A DNA stretch of 10,027 nucleotides from MGBC113645 sp036308445 (GTDB lineage Bacteria; Bacillota_I; Bacilli_A; Erysipelotrichales; Coprobacillaceae): contig JAXJVS010000027.1 of NCBI GenBank assembly GCA_036308445.1, positions 1-10,027 on the forward strand. The letters are read 5' to 3'. The translations under genes and the position numbers were made by a program. The notes under the pieces were generated by a model, which searched no databases, was not told the origin of the DNA, and saw only the letters and a list, made by a program, of their open reading frames with translations. Of the stretch, positions 1-6,471 are shown in pieces. Within the stretch, counting starts at the first letter, position 1, and the number at the start of each line of letters is the position of its first letter.

Positions 1-57
1 ATTATATCATTTTCACAATATAATGGAAAATGTTACTAAATTAAAAAACAATAAAAT

Positions 58-209
58 TTATTTTACCCTATTAACATATTCCTCTAAACATACCTTCTGT
101 CGATATATCACTTCAGCAACATTTCTTTCCTCAAAACTTTACCTTTCTTCGATAAAACTATAATACCTATCTTTTCCAATAAATTAGCTACAGCATTACA
201 ACAAAACGA
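58..209 (-). pseudogene. possible frameshifted coding remnant downstream of YitT
   Basis: Just beyond the YitT terminator the minus strand reads in one frame as a plausible protein stretch (…NAVANLLEKIGIIVLSKKGK…, from about 209 down to 115). After a one-frame shift it continues as …FEERNVAEVIYRQKV…, ending at TAA (60-58). Each piece is only about 25-30 codons with no start codon or ribosome site. In sequence this AT-rich such lengths can occur by chance, so this is a weak call. I do not recognise the family. The rest of positions 1-57 shows nothing beyond AT-rich sequence. Confidence 0.2.
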
Positions 210-210
210 C

Positions 211-235
211 AAAAAAACAGAGAAAATTCTCTGTT
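211..235 (-). terminator. intrinsic terminator ending the YitT operon
   Basis: On the minus strand an 8-bp stem (AACAGAGA / TCTCTGTT, positions 228-235 and 216-223) closes a 4-nt loop and runs into a T tract (complement of the A run 211-217). The stem overlaps the YitT stop codon (236-234). This is a compact, typical Rho-independent terminator and marks the 3' end of the operon. Confidence 0.8.
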
Positions 236-1106
236 AATCAAGTGGTGCCTGATAAAAACCACCAAAGAAATTCTCTGTTTTCAATACATTTATTATAGCT
301 TTAGAATCTACTTGTCTTACAACATCAACAATATCCTGTACTTCATAACTTGATACTACTGTATGTATTAATTCAAATTCCTTCTTACTATATCCACCTA
401 CTGCAAAAAGTTTAGAAACACCATGTCTAAATTCTTTAATATATGCTTCAATGACTTCATCACCTTTAACAGTCGTAATCTGCAGAGTAACTCTTTCATA
501 ACGATGATGGAAGGAATCTATTGTTTTAGTGGAAATAAACTGGAATAAAATTGAATATCCAGCATGTTCCCAGCCAAACATATAGCCAAATATACATAAG
601 ATAATAGTATTAAACACAAATACATAACTCCAGATGGATCTTCCTGTTTTATTAGAAACATATAATGCTATAAAATCTGTTCCACCAGTAGAAGCATTAC
701 CCTTTAATGCGATAACTACTGCAATACCATAACAAAATCCACCAAATACTACATTCAATAAAATATCATCAAATAGGGGAGGAAAATGAATGATATTCAA
801 AAAGAAACTAGCAAGAAATACTTGTAATATTGAAAAGAAAGTAAATTTTGGACTGATATTTCTATAACACAATATGGCAACTGGTACATTCAAAGCAATC
901 ATTGCTAGTGAAACTGAAATAGAACCACCATATAATGAAGCTATCTTATCAATTAAAATAGCTACACCAGTAAAACCACTAGATAATAAATCAGCTGGTT
1001 GAATAAATACATTAATCACAAACGCCTGAAAATAAGCTGAAACAACTACACAAATTGCAGTAATTATTAATCTTATACTCTTATGCTTTTTGAGATTCTT
1101 AATCAT
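234..1106 (-). CDS. YitT family membrane protein with C-terminal DUF2179 domain
   Basis: This is a 290-residue integral membrane protein of the YitT/DUF161 family. A short basic N-terminus (KNLKKHKS) precedes about five or six hydrophobic segments between residues 11 and 190. The family signature GNASTGGTDFIAL lies at 136-148. The soluble C-terminal part (about 212-285) fits DUF2179: R227-H-G-V, G237-G-Y and the closing VLKTENFFGGF. Length is normal for the family. The biochemical function of YitT proteins is not established, so substrate and direction of any transport are unknown. The ATG at 1106 lies 1 nt after the cutC stop, so translation is probably coupled; the ribosome site (AAGAG) is weak, as expected for coupling. 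It is the last gene of the operon. Its presence hints at a membrane function tied to the glycosylasparagine/peptide genes upstream, but that is inference. Confidence 0.9.
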   Translation of the reverse strand: MIKNLKKHKSIRLIITAICVVVSAYFQAFVINVFIQPADLLSSGFTGVAILIDKIASLYGGSISVSLAMIALNVPVAILCYRNISPKFTFFSILQVFLASFFLNIIHFPPLFDDILLNVVFGGFCYGIAVVIALKGNASTGGTDFIALYVSNKTGRSIWSYVFVFNTIILCIFGYMFGWEHAGYSILFQFISTKTIDSFHHRYERVTLQITTVKGDEVIEAYIKEFRHGVSKLFAVGGYSKKEFELIHTVVSSYEVQDIVDVVRQVDSKAIINVLKTENFFGGFYQAPLD

Positions 1107-1107
1107 A

Positions 1108-1848
1108 TTATATACTCTTTACTAATTTTTCTACTAAATCTTTGCTTACAACATCATAATCATTTTCATGAGGAGCAGGTGCATAACTATATGATACAGA
1201 AGTAGATGATGTTGTTGGATCATAAATCCAATCTTTACAAGAACTATGAACTTGATAAATCCCTGTGTAATCCATCATTTCTTTAGCATTACTAGCATTC
1301 ATCCCAGAACCAGCTAAGATTTCAATCTTATCTCCATATTTCTCTTGTAATTCTTTAATTAATTCCTTACCTTCCATAGCTTTAGCTTTCAAACCGCTTG
1401 TTAATACTCTATCTACTCCTAATTCAATTAATGTTTCAATAGCTTCATAAGGATTAGAAACACAATCAAAGGCTCTATGGAATACAACTTCTCCATTATA
1501 TTCTTTAATAATAGAAATAATCTGTTTATTTTGCTTTATATCTATATTACCATTTTCATCTAAACATCCAAATACAATACCATCAGCACCATTTTCCATT
1601 AGTATTCTACAATCTTCTAACAAAGTTTCAAAATCTTCTGGTAAATAATGAAAACCTGCACCTCTTGTTCTTATCATGCAGATTACTTTTAAATCAGTAT
1701 TCTTCTTAGTTAATCTTAAAGCACCTATTGAAGGTGTTAATCCACCTAAGTGTAAACCGCTATTTAATTCAACTCTTTTAGCTCCACCTAAATAAGCTTG
1801 CATAGCATCATAATAACTACCACAACAAATTTCAATCATTCTTTCCAT
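1108..1848 (-). CDS. cutC: CutC family TIM-barrel protein
   Basis: This is a full-length (246 aa) CutC family protein. Conserved blocks follow in the usual order: EICCGS near the start, RVELNSGLHLGGLTPS (25-40), MIRTRGAGFHY (58-68), GADGIVFGCLD (87-97), VVFHRAFD (121-128), RVLTSG (147-152), AGSGMN (179-184) and HSS (201-203). CutC proteins are TIM barrels historically tied to copper homeostasis. In E. coli the copper phenotype was later traced to an sRNA (MicL) encoded at the cutC locus, so the protein's own activity is open. Here it lies between a dipeptidase gene (16-nt gap) and yitT (1-nt gap), with no copper genes in sight, so an enzymatic role on a sugar or amino-acid derivative is worth considering. 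The start at 1848 has GAGG 8 nt upstream; M4 is a possible alternative. Confidence 0.93.
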   Translation of the reverse strand: MERMIEICCGSYYDAMQAYLGGAKRVELNSGLHLGGLTPSIGALRLTKKNTDLKVICMIRTRGAGFHYLPEDFETLLEDCRILMENGADGIVFGCLDENGNIDIKQNKQIISIIKEYNGEVVFHRAFDCVSNPYEAIETLIELGVDRVLTSGLKAKAMEGKELIKELQEKYGDKIEILAGSGMNASNAKEMMDYTGIYQVHSSCKDWIYDPTTSSTSVSYSYAPAPHENDYDVVSKDLVEKLVKSI

Positions 1849-1864
1849 AATATTAACCTCTTTT

Positions 1865-2959
1865 CTATCTTGCTAGATAATATAAAGCTAAAGCGTAAAT
1901 TTTAGCATTTGTGATTAAATCTTCTATTGTCATCCATTCATTGGGTTGATGACCTATTCCTTTTTGTCCAGGAAAACTAGGACCAAAAGGAACAATATTA
2001 GGCATTAATTTGGCATAAGTCCCTCCAGTTGTGGTAACTGGAGTACCATCTAAATGTGTTATTCTTTCATAGGCATTTTGCATCTGTTTTACCATAAAAC
2101 AATCTTTTTCAAACTTAACCGGTAAAAAATGGTGAACAATTTCTACTTCCATATCAGTTTTATTTCTTATATTATCAATTGCTTTATCAATATTCATACC
2201 AGCAGGATAACTTAAAGCAAAAGAAAACACATTTTGATTATTAACATATTTTAATGAATAATTACGAATTTCACTCATACCAAACTCATTATCTTGAAAA
2301 TCAAGGGCTAATCTTTCACCATTAGCCTTAGCATTCATAAAATATGTATTAACCATGTCATAAAACTTTTTAATATCTTTTTCTCTAATTTCTATTAATG
2401 CTCTTCCTCTTTCACCATAAACAACAGGAAATTTACAATCAGGAGTAAATCCCATAAGCGGCGCTTTTTCTTTAGATAAATAATATTTTAAATCTTCAAA
2501 ACCACTCTCTTCATCACAACCAAATATAATACGAATAGGCTTACTTAACTTTATCCCTAATTCCTTAATTGCAAGTAAACCGTATAAACAAGTCATGATG
2601 GGACCTTTATTATCAAGAATACCTCTAGAATATATATATCCATTTTCCTCATAGGCACTAAATGGAGGATGCTTCCATCCCTCTCCTACAGGTACAACAT
2701 CTAAATGTCCAATAGCACAAATATAATCGTCACCTACACCATATTGAGCATATCCAATATAATTGTCTATGTTTCTTGTCTGAAAACCTAATCTCTCACA
2801 AATCTTAAGTGTTGTATCCAGAGCAAGTTTTACTCCAGCACCAAAAGGAGCATTATCAAAAGCTTCAGATTCTACACTATCAATTCTTACAATTGCTTTA
2901 ATATCTTCTATCATTGAAGAAGATAATTCTTCAATCTTTTGAATCAATAAATCTTCCAT
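1865..2959 (-). CDS. compact M20 family (PepV/Sapep-like) metal-dependent dipeptidase
   Basis: This is a cytoplasmic dipeptidase of peptidase family M20. All expected catalytic positions are visible: H85 and D87 in GHLDVVPVG, bridging D116 in RGILDNKGP, general base E150 and metal ligand E151 in FGCDEESG, D174 in TPDCKFPVVYGERGR, and H337 in GIGHQPNEW. The GGTYAK loop is at 312-317. PepV-type enzymes are about 470 residues; this one has 364. Spacing among the first motifs is normal, so the missing ~100 residues fall between D174 and H337, that is, in the lid/dimerisation domain. Substrate choice may therefore differ from classic PepV. The ATG lies 1 nt after the asparaginase stop, and GTGGAAAAATAGT upstream offers only a weak ribosome site, suggesting coupled translation. 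The likely role is to trim small peptides related to the operon's substrate. Confidence 0.9.
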   Translation of the reverse strand: MEDLLIQKIEELSSSMIEDIKAIVRIDSVESEAFDNAPFGAGVKLALDTTLKICERLGFQTRNIDNYIGYAQYGVGDDYICAIGHLDVVPVGEGWKHPPFSAYEENGYIYSRGILDNKGPIMTCLYGLLAIKELGIKLSKPIRIIFGCDEESGFEDLKYYLSKEKAPLMGFTPDCKFPVVYGERGRALIEIREKDIKKFYDMVNTYFMNAKANGERLALDFQDNEFGMSEIRNYSLKYVNNQNVFSFALSYPAGMNIDKAIDNIRNKTDMEVEIVHHFLPVKFEKDCFMVKQMQNAYERITHLDGTPVTTTGGTYAKLMPNIVPFGPSFPGQKGIGHQPNEWMTIEDLITNAKIYALALYYLAR

Positions 2960-2960
2960 A

Positions 2961-3917
2961 CTATTTTTCCACTAATGGCGCCATTCTTGTCTTCATATAA
3001 TTATCTAGCCATTCTTGACTAGCTACTTCATGAATACATTTACCATCAACATTTTTAGTCAAATAAACTGTAGGCTTTTCATCTTTTGTTACAACTGCAA
3101 ATGAGAATCCTTCTATGTTAGTAGCAACTCCCCATTCACCTTTATTATTCATTGCAATTAAAGATAAATCCCCTGCTTTTCCACGTCTTTCTTTCAACTC
3201 TTTATCTAAATTATTAACTGCTGTTTCACAAGCTAACTGAGGATGCATTCCTTCTTTCATTAATCTTACAATTTCATAAGAAATACAACCTTTCATCAAA
3301 TCTTCACCTAAACCAGTAGCGCTAGCTCCTCCAACTTTACTATCTACATAGAAACCAGATCCAGAAATAGGAGAATCTCCTACACGTCCTTTTTTCTTCA
3401 TAAATAACCCACTAGTAGAAGTGGCTACAGTCATTTTCCCACTTTCATCCAAACAAACCATACCAACTGTATCATGTCCTGCATAAGGCTTGATTTCCTG
3501 TTCTCTTACTTCTTTTACACGATTACGATAATGAATCTTAGCACGTTCAGTAAGCATATTCTTTCTCTCAAAACCTTCTTTATGAGCAAATTTCTCTGCT
3601 CCTTCAGCAACTAGCATACAATTGACTTTCTCTTTAGATAATCTTCTAGCAATACTTATAGGATTAGCATAATCCTTAATAGCTGCAATAGCACCTATAT
3701 CAAAAGTATCACCATCCATGTAAGCAGCATCTAATTCAACTTCCATTTCTTCATTAGGAAGTCCACCATATCCTACAGATTTATAATATTCAAAATCTTC
3801 TACTGCTCTTATAGCTGTTTCTATTGCATCTCCAGCATTCCCGTTATTTGCCAGAATATCTGCACCTTCAGTTATACCTTCAACAGCCATACGCCAAGTG
3901 GCAATCATTCCCCACAT
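2961..3917 (-). CDS. N4-(beta-N-acetylglucosaminyl)-L-asparaginase (glycosylasparaginase), cytoplasmic
   Basis: This is a 318-residue Ntn-hydrolase that should hydrolyse the GlcNAc-asparagine bond, giving aspartate and an amino-sugar that loses ammonia. The self-cleavage and nucleophile motif GHDTVGM is at 147-153, so T150 becomes the N-terminal nucleophile of the beta chain. GRVGDSP follows at 177-183; R178 and D181 have the same spacing from the nucleophile (+28, +31) as the aspartate-binding Arg and Asp of known glycosylasparaginases. W8 in ATWRM matches the conserved tryptophan, and GGASATGLGEDLM (196-208) matches the glycine loop. These features favour glycosylasparaginase over the isoaspartyl-peptidase/asparaginase branch. 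There is no signal peptide, unlike the lysosomal and Flavobacterium enzymes, so it acts inside the cell on imported substrate. AGGAGG lies 9 nt before ATG 3917. It heads a tight four-gene group but sits just after a terminator-like hairpin. Confidence 0.92.
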   Translation of the reverse strand: MWGMIATWRMAVEGITEGADILANNGNAGDAIETAIRAVEDFEYYKSVGYGGLPNEEMEVELDAAYMDGDTFDIGAIAAIKDYANPISIARRLSKEKVNCMLVAEGAEKFAHKEGFERKNMLTERAKIHYRNRVKEVREQEIKPYAGHDTVGMVCLDESGKMTVATSTSGLFMKKKGRVGDSPISGSGFYVDSKVGGASATGLGEDLMKGCISYEIVRLMKEGMHPQLACETAVNNLDKELKERRGKAGDLSLIAMNNKGEWGVATNIEGFSFAVVTKDEKPTVYLTKNVDGKCIHEVASQEWLDNYMKTRMAPLVEK

Positions 3918-3941
3918 ATTCGCTTTCCTCCTTTTTTTAAA

Positions 3942-3969
3942 AAACAGCAGTTTAACTAAACTGCTGTTT
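3942..3969 (-). terminator. strong terminator-like hairpin between the GrdB-like and asparaginase genes
   Basis: A perfect 12-bp inverted repeat (AAACAGCAGTTT, 3942-3953, with its complement at 3958-3969) closes a 4-nt loop. On the minus strand the last three U of the stem run into three more, then A7 and the AGGAGG of the next gene. It starts 5 nt after the GrdB-like stop and ends 24 nt before the asparaginase ATG. No promoter fits in between. It is either a leaky terminator setting the ratio of two gene groups or a processing/stability hairpin. Confidence 0.75.
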
Positions 3970-3973
3970 CATT

Positions 3974-4495
3974 TTAAAAACAAATCTTCTTTTCTAAAGC
4001 AGCTGTATCTTCATTATTCACTTTTGCTTTAGCTAAAATACACATATTATGTAAAGCATCATTTAAACCAAAACCACCTTTTTTAGGAGTTTCTACAATA
4101 GCAACTTTGTCTTTAAATGCTTTAATTATTTCTTCATTTTCTTTAGACATTGCAGCAAATGCTTTTACATCGGTAGTCGTATTAATATCGTATGCAATTT
4201 CTGCAGCCATTACTGCATAATCTGCATAATTGAAAGCTGGTCCACACATAACAATATCTGGATTAATTTTCTTAACCATTGCACATAATTTTCTGCTAAC
4301 TTCAGCTTTATTTGTAGCATATGTTCCTGTTCCACAATAAAGGCAAGCAACAACTCGTGCATCAATTTCTTTTAGCATTGGCTGCATCATAACTGCTGGT
4401 CCTAAGGCTTCTTTTTTTCCAGCTAAAGGTACCATCTTATCATCTTTAGTTCCAGCCCCTGCCTGAATTTGATCAAAGATCATTACAACTTTCAT
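3974..4495 (-). CDS. short GrdB-like protein (N-terminal domain of glycine/betaine reductase B family only)
   Basis: This 173-residue protein resembles the N-terminal portion of the selenoprotein B subunit (GrdB) of glycine/sarcosine/betaine/D-proline reductases. Visible matches are FDQIQAGAGTKDD (7-19), LGPAVMM (31-37), VVACLYCGTGTY (48-59, with C51 and C54), PDIVMCGPAFN (79-89, with C84) and AFAAMSKENE (112-121). Classic GrdB is about 430 residues and carries selenocysteine or cysteine in its C-terminal half. That half is absent, and the frame ends at TAA (3976-3974) directly before a terminator hairpin, so this looks like a stand-alone domain rather than a broken gene. ATG 4495 is preferred over the upstream ATGs at 4525 and 4522 because AAAGGTGA lies just before it. 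It follows the EIIC gene by 16 nt. Its function is unknown; a binding or redox role in handling the PTS-imported compound is inference. Confidence 0.75.
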   Translation of the reverse strand: MKVVMIFDQIQAGAGTKDDKMVPLAGKKEALGPAVMMQPMLKEIDARVVACLYCGTGTYATNKAEVSRKLCAMVKKINPDIVMCGPAFNYADYAVMAAEIAYDINTTTDVKAFAAMSKENEEIIKAFKDKVAIVETPKKGGFGLNDALHNMCILAKAKVNNEDTAALEKKICF

Positions 4496-4511
4496 TTTAT
4501 CACCTTTTTTC

Positions 4512-5855
4512 TTATAAATCATCAAAATCTAAATCATCTAATGAGAAATCATCATCTTCCTCACTTGCCGTATTAGTAGCATTAGCTTCTTCTTCAAGAT
4601 ATTGTTTATCAATAATCTTAATAAATGGTAAGTAAACAATAACACCTAATACCAAAAGAATAGCTTGTAATACTGCTCCAGCCCAGTTAGTAGATAAGAA
4701 TCCAGAAATAATAACTGGAGTTGTCCATGGTAATTGGATACCATTACAATATGGTACTAATCCAATTGACATAACAATATAAGAAATAACAATATTCATT
4801 GTTGGTACTAACATAAATGGAATTAAGATAGTTGGATTTAATACAATTGGTAACCCAAATACGATTGGTTCATTAATACCAAAGATACCAGGTACTAATG
4901 ATAATTTAGCTAAGTTAGTAACACGTTTAGATTTACAGAATAATAGCATAGCAATAATTAATGATAAAGTAGAACCACATCCTCCAAATGTTGCAAATAA
5001 ATCTTGGAATTGTTGAGAAATAATATTTGGAATAGGTAATCCTGCTTGTAGTGCTACAGCATTTTCAGCAGCTAAAGTTTGTAAAATTGGATTAAATACT
5101 GCACCTACTACAGATCCTCCATTAACACCAAAGAACCAGAAGAAATGCAAGAAAATGTAAGCAACAACCATAGCTCCTAAAGTATTTCCTAAAGAAGTTA
5201 ATGGAGCTTGTAAAATTGTAAATACAAATTGGAATGCACTTCCATAAGGAGTTAATGCAAAAATCCAGTTAAGTGCACAGAAAACAGTTACAGTAATACC
5301 AGCTGGGATTAATGCTGAGAATGATTGTTCTACTGTTGGTGGAACACCTTCAGGCATTTTAATAACCCATCCCTTAGAATTAACCCATGCATAAATATGA
5401 ACAGCTATGAAAGCACAAGCAATACCAATGAAAATCCCTTTAGATCCAACCCATCCAAATGGAATTCCACTAACAGTAATAGCTTCACCAGCAGCTGTAG
5501 TTGTTTCAATGCTGAAAGGCATTAGAACAAACCAACATACTAAAGTAGTAGCAGCACCAAAGATTTTATCAACTTTCATTTTTCCTGCGAAAGAATAAGC
5601 TATACCAATAACTGCTAAAATAGCCATAATATCAAAAGTGGCTGATGCTGGTTTACTAATAAAAGCAGACCATCCCATATTTGATAAGAAATCAGTCCAT
5701 GCAGTAATTGGGAAGTTATCAATTAATAAGAAAATTGACCCAATAATTAACAATGGAGTAGATACTAAGAAACCGTCACGAATTGACATCAAATATTTGT
5801 TTTTACCTATCGCTTCAGCAAGTGGCATAAATATTGACTCTAATTTTTTAATCAT
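4512..5855 (-). CDS. PTS lactose/cellobiose family EIIC permease
   Basis: This is a membrane permease (447 aa) of the lactose/N,N'-diacetylchitobiose/cellobiose PTS family, importing a sugar while EIIB phosphorylates it. It is rich in hydrophobic spans (about ten), starting near residue 28. Family landmarks are FLHFFWFFGVNGG (235-247, H237) and GIFGINEPIVFGLPIVLNP (323-341, E329), the regions lining the sugar site in this family. The C-terminal tail (from about 420) is cytoplasmic and very acidic, ending DDFSLDDLDFDDL. The start at 5855 has GGGAG 8 nt upstream, and the gene follows EIIB by 28 nt. No EIIA is encoded in the window. The neighbouring glycosylasparaginase suggests a GlcNAc-containing ligand such as GlcNAc-Asn rather than cellobiose; that is inference from context, and the sequence alone does not give the substrate. 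Confidence 0.95.
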   Translation of the reverse strand: MIKKLESIFMPLAEAIGKNKYLMSIRDGFLVSTPLLIIGSIFLLIDNFPITAWTDFLSNMGWSAFISKPASATFDIMAILAVIGIAYSFAGKMKVDKIFGAATTLVCWFVLMPFSIETTTAAGEAITVSGIPFGWVGSKGIFIGIACAFIAVHIYAWVNSKGWVIKMPEGVPPTVEQSFSALIPAGITVTVFCALNWIFALTPYGSAFQFVFTILQAPLTSLGNTLGAMVVAYIFLHFFWFFGVNGGSVVGAVFNPILQTLAAENAVALQAGLPIPNIISQQFQDLFATFGGCGSTLSLIIAMLLFCKSKRVTNLAKLSLVPGIFGINEPIVFGLPIVLNPTILIPFMLVPTMNIVISYIVMSIGLVPYCNGIQLPWTTPVIISGFLSTNWAGAVLQAILLVLGVIVYLPFIKIIDKQYLEEEANATNTASEEDDDFSLDDLDFDDL

Positions 5856-5883
5856 AAAATTTTCTCCCTTACTTTTTATTTTT

Positions 5884-6204
5884 TTACTTTTTGTTTTGTT
5901 TCATTAAACGAATGGCAGCTTTAAGGACTTTTTCCCCGTCCATAACGCCATACGCTTGTTGATCAATCACCTGAACAGGAATCTTTTGACCATGTTTTGC
6001 AGCAATGCCATCATATTTGTATTTAACCTGTGGTCCTAATAAAATGACATCTGGATGAAACTCTTCTACTATTTCATCAACTTTACCATCTGGGAAAGCT
6101 TTAACTTCAATTGGTAGTTTATGAGCATCAGCAACAGATTGCATCTTACTTGCCAACATACTCGTTGACATTCCTGCACTACAAAATAAATACACTCTTT
6201 TCAT
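5884..6204 (-). CDS. PTS lactose/cellobiose family EIIB
   Basis: This is a small cytoplasmic phosphocarrier (106 aa from ATG 6204) that accepts phosphate from EIIA and passes it to the sugar bound by EIIC. The phospho-cysteine loop is MKRVYLFCSAGMSTSM with C8 the active residue, followed by LLGPQVKYKYD (53-63) and VIDQQAYGVMDGEKVL (77-92), all typical of this EIIB class. A TTG codon lies directly before the ATG, but AGGAGG sits 8 nt before the ATG, which is the better start. It is the first gene of the PTS transcription unit, downstream of a control region with a palindromic operator shared with the regulator gene, so it is probably induced by that regulator. Confidence 0.96.
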   Translation of the reverse strand: MKRVYLFCSAGMSTSMLASKMQSVADAHKLPIEVKAFPDGKVDEIVEEFHPDVILLGPQVKYKYDGIAAKHGQKIPVQVIDQQAYGVMDGEKVLKAAIRLMKQNKK

Positions 6205-6233
6205 CAATTTTCCTCCTTTCTTTTAATTTCACA

Positions 6234-6262
6234 ACCATACATATTATTACATTTTTTTACAA
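6234..6262 (-). promoter_or_regulatory. probable PTS operon promoter
   Basis: On the minus strand TTGTAA (6257-6262) and TATGGT (6234-6239) are separated by 17 bp, each matching the sigma-A consensus at 4 of 6 positions. The start point would be near 6227, about 23 nt before the EIIB ATG. The operator palindrome centred on 6290 would then sit near -63, a usual place for an activator. The weak hexamers fit an activator-dependent promoter. Confidence 0.4.
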
Positions 6263-6281
6263 GACTTTATCTTAAAATCAT

Positions 6282-6298
6282 TTCCTAGGTGTTAGGAA
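6282..6298. promoter_or_regulatory. operator palindrome upstream of the PTS operon
   Basis: TTCCTAGGTGTTAGGAA has 6-bp inverted arms (TTCCTA / TAGGAA) around 5 bp. It matches 15 of 17 positions of the core of the larger palindrome before the regulator gene (9052-9068). Placement before both the regulator and the PTS genes makes it the best candidate for the binding site of the encoded PRD regulator. Confidence 0.65.
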
Positions 6299-6344
6299 TA
6301 CATTTCAACACAAGAGAAACAATCATTTTTGATGTAATAAAATG

Positions 6345-6396
6345 GTTATATAAATACATATATTTATTTCCTAACCCCCTTTTTGATTTCAAGAAA
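6345..6396 (-). promoter_or_regulatory. second conserved upstream block (PTS promoter copy)
   Basis: On the minus strand this region reads TTTCTTGA, about 13 nt of spacer, GTTAGGAAA, then AAATATATGTATTT and AAC. The regulator promoter has a matching arrangement at 9093-9140 (TTTCTTTGA … GTTAGGAAA … ATATATATTT … AAC). The TTAGGAA core equals one arm of the operator palindrome. It lies 86 bp upstream of the palindrome, against 63 bp in the other promoter. It may be a weaker half-site for the same regulator. Confidence 0.45.
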
Positions 6397-6410
6397 CTTA
6401 CGTCACTATC

Positions 6411-6436
6411 GTATTAATTATTTATTAAATTAATAC
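6411..6436. repeat. 9-bp inverted repeat in the RDD-EIIB gap
   Basis: GTATTAATT (6411-6419) and AATTAATAC (6428-6436) are perfect inverted arms around 8 bp. On the minus strand it lies just downstream of a perfect TTGACA (6450-6455) and overlaps where that promoter's -10 would be. It could be an operator or only an AT-rich hairpin. Confidence 0.35.
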
Positions 6437-6455
6437 TTTATTATCAAATTGTCAA
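6427..6455 (-). promoter_or_regulatory. possible distal promoter with consensus -35
   Basis: A perfect TTGACA (6450-6455) on the minus strand is followed 17 bp later by TAATTT (6427-6432), a poor -10. It would start a transcript about 215 nt upstream of EIIB, passing through both operator blocks. The -35 is striking but the -10 is weak. Confidence 0.25.
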
Positions 6456-6471
6456 TAGTATCTTTGAAACA

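Noticed and set aside
23..163. A 46-residue plus-strand open frame starting ATGGAAAATG
   Set aside because: It has no ribosome binding site, no recognisable motif and low complexity; expected by chance in AT-rich DNA.
3974..4495. Selenoprotein call for the GrdB-like gene
   Set aside because: The portion of GrdB that carries selenocysteine is absent and there is no in-frame TGA within or after the gene; the stop is TAA followed by a terminator hairpin.
4496..4525. Longer N-terminus of the GrdB-like protein from ATG 4525
   Set aside because: It would add a lysine-rich tail not seen in the family, overlap the EIIC end, and contain the AAAGGTGA ribosome site of the ATG at 4495.
5325..5907. Three plus-strand open frames (5325-5525, 5407-5598, 5638-5907)
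   Set aside because: They lie antisense inside the well-supported EIIC gene, have low-complexity composition, no ribosome sites and no recognisable motifs.
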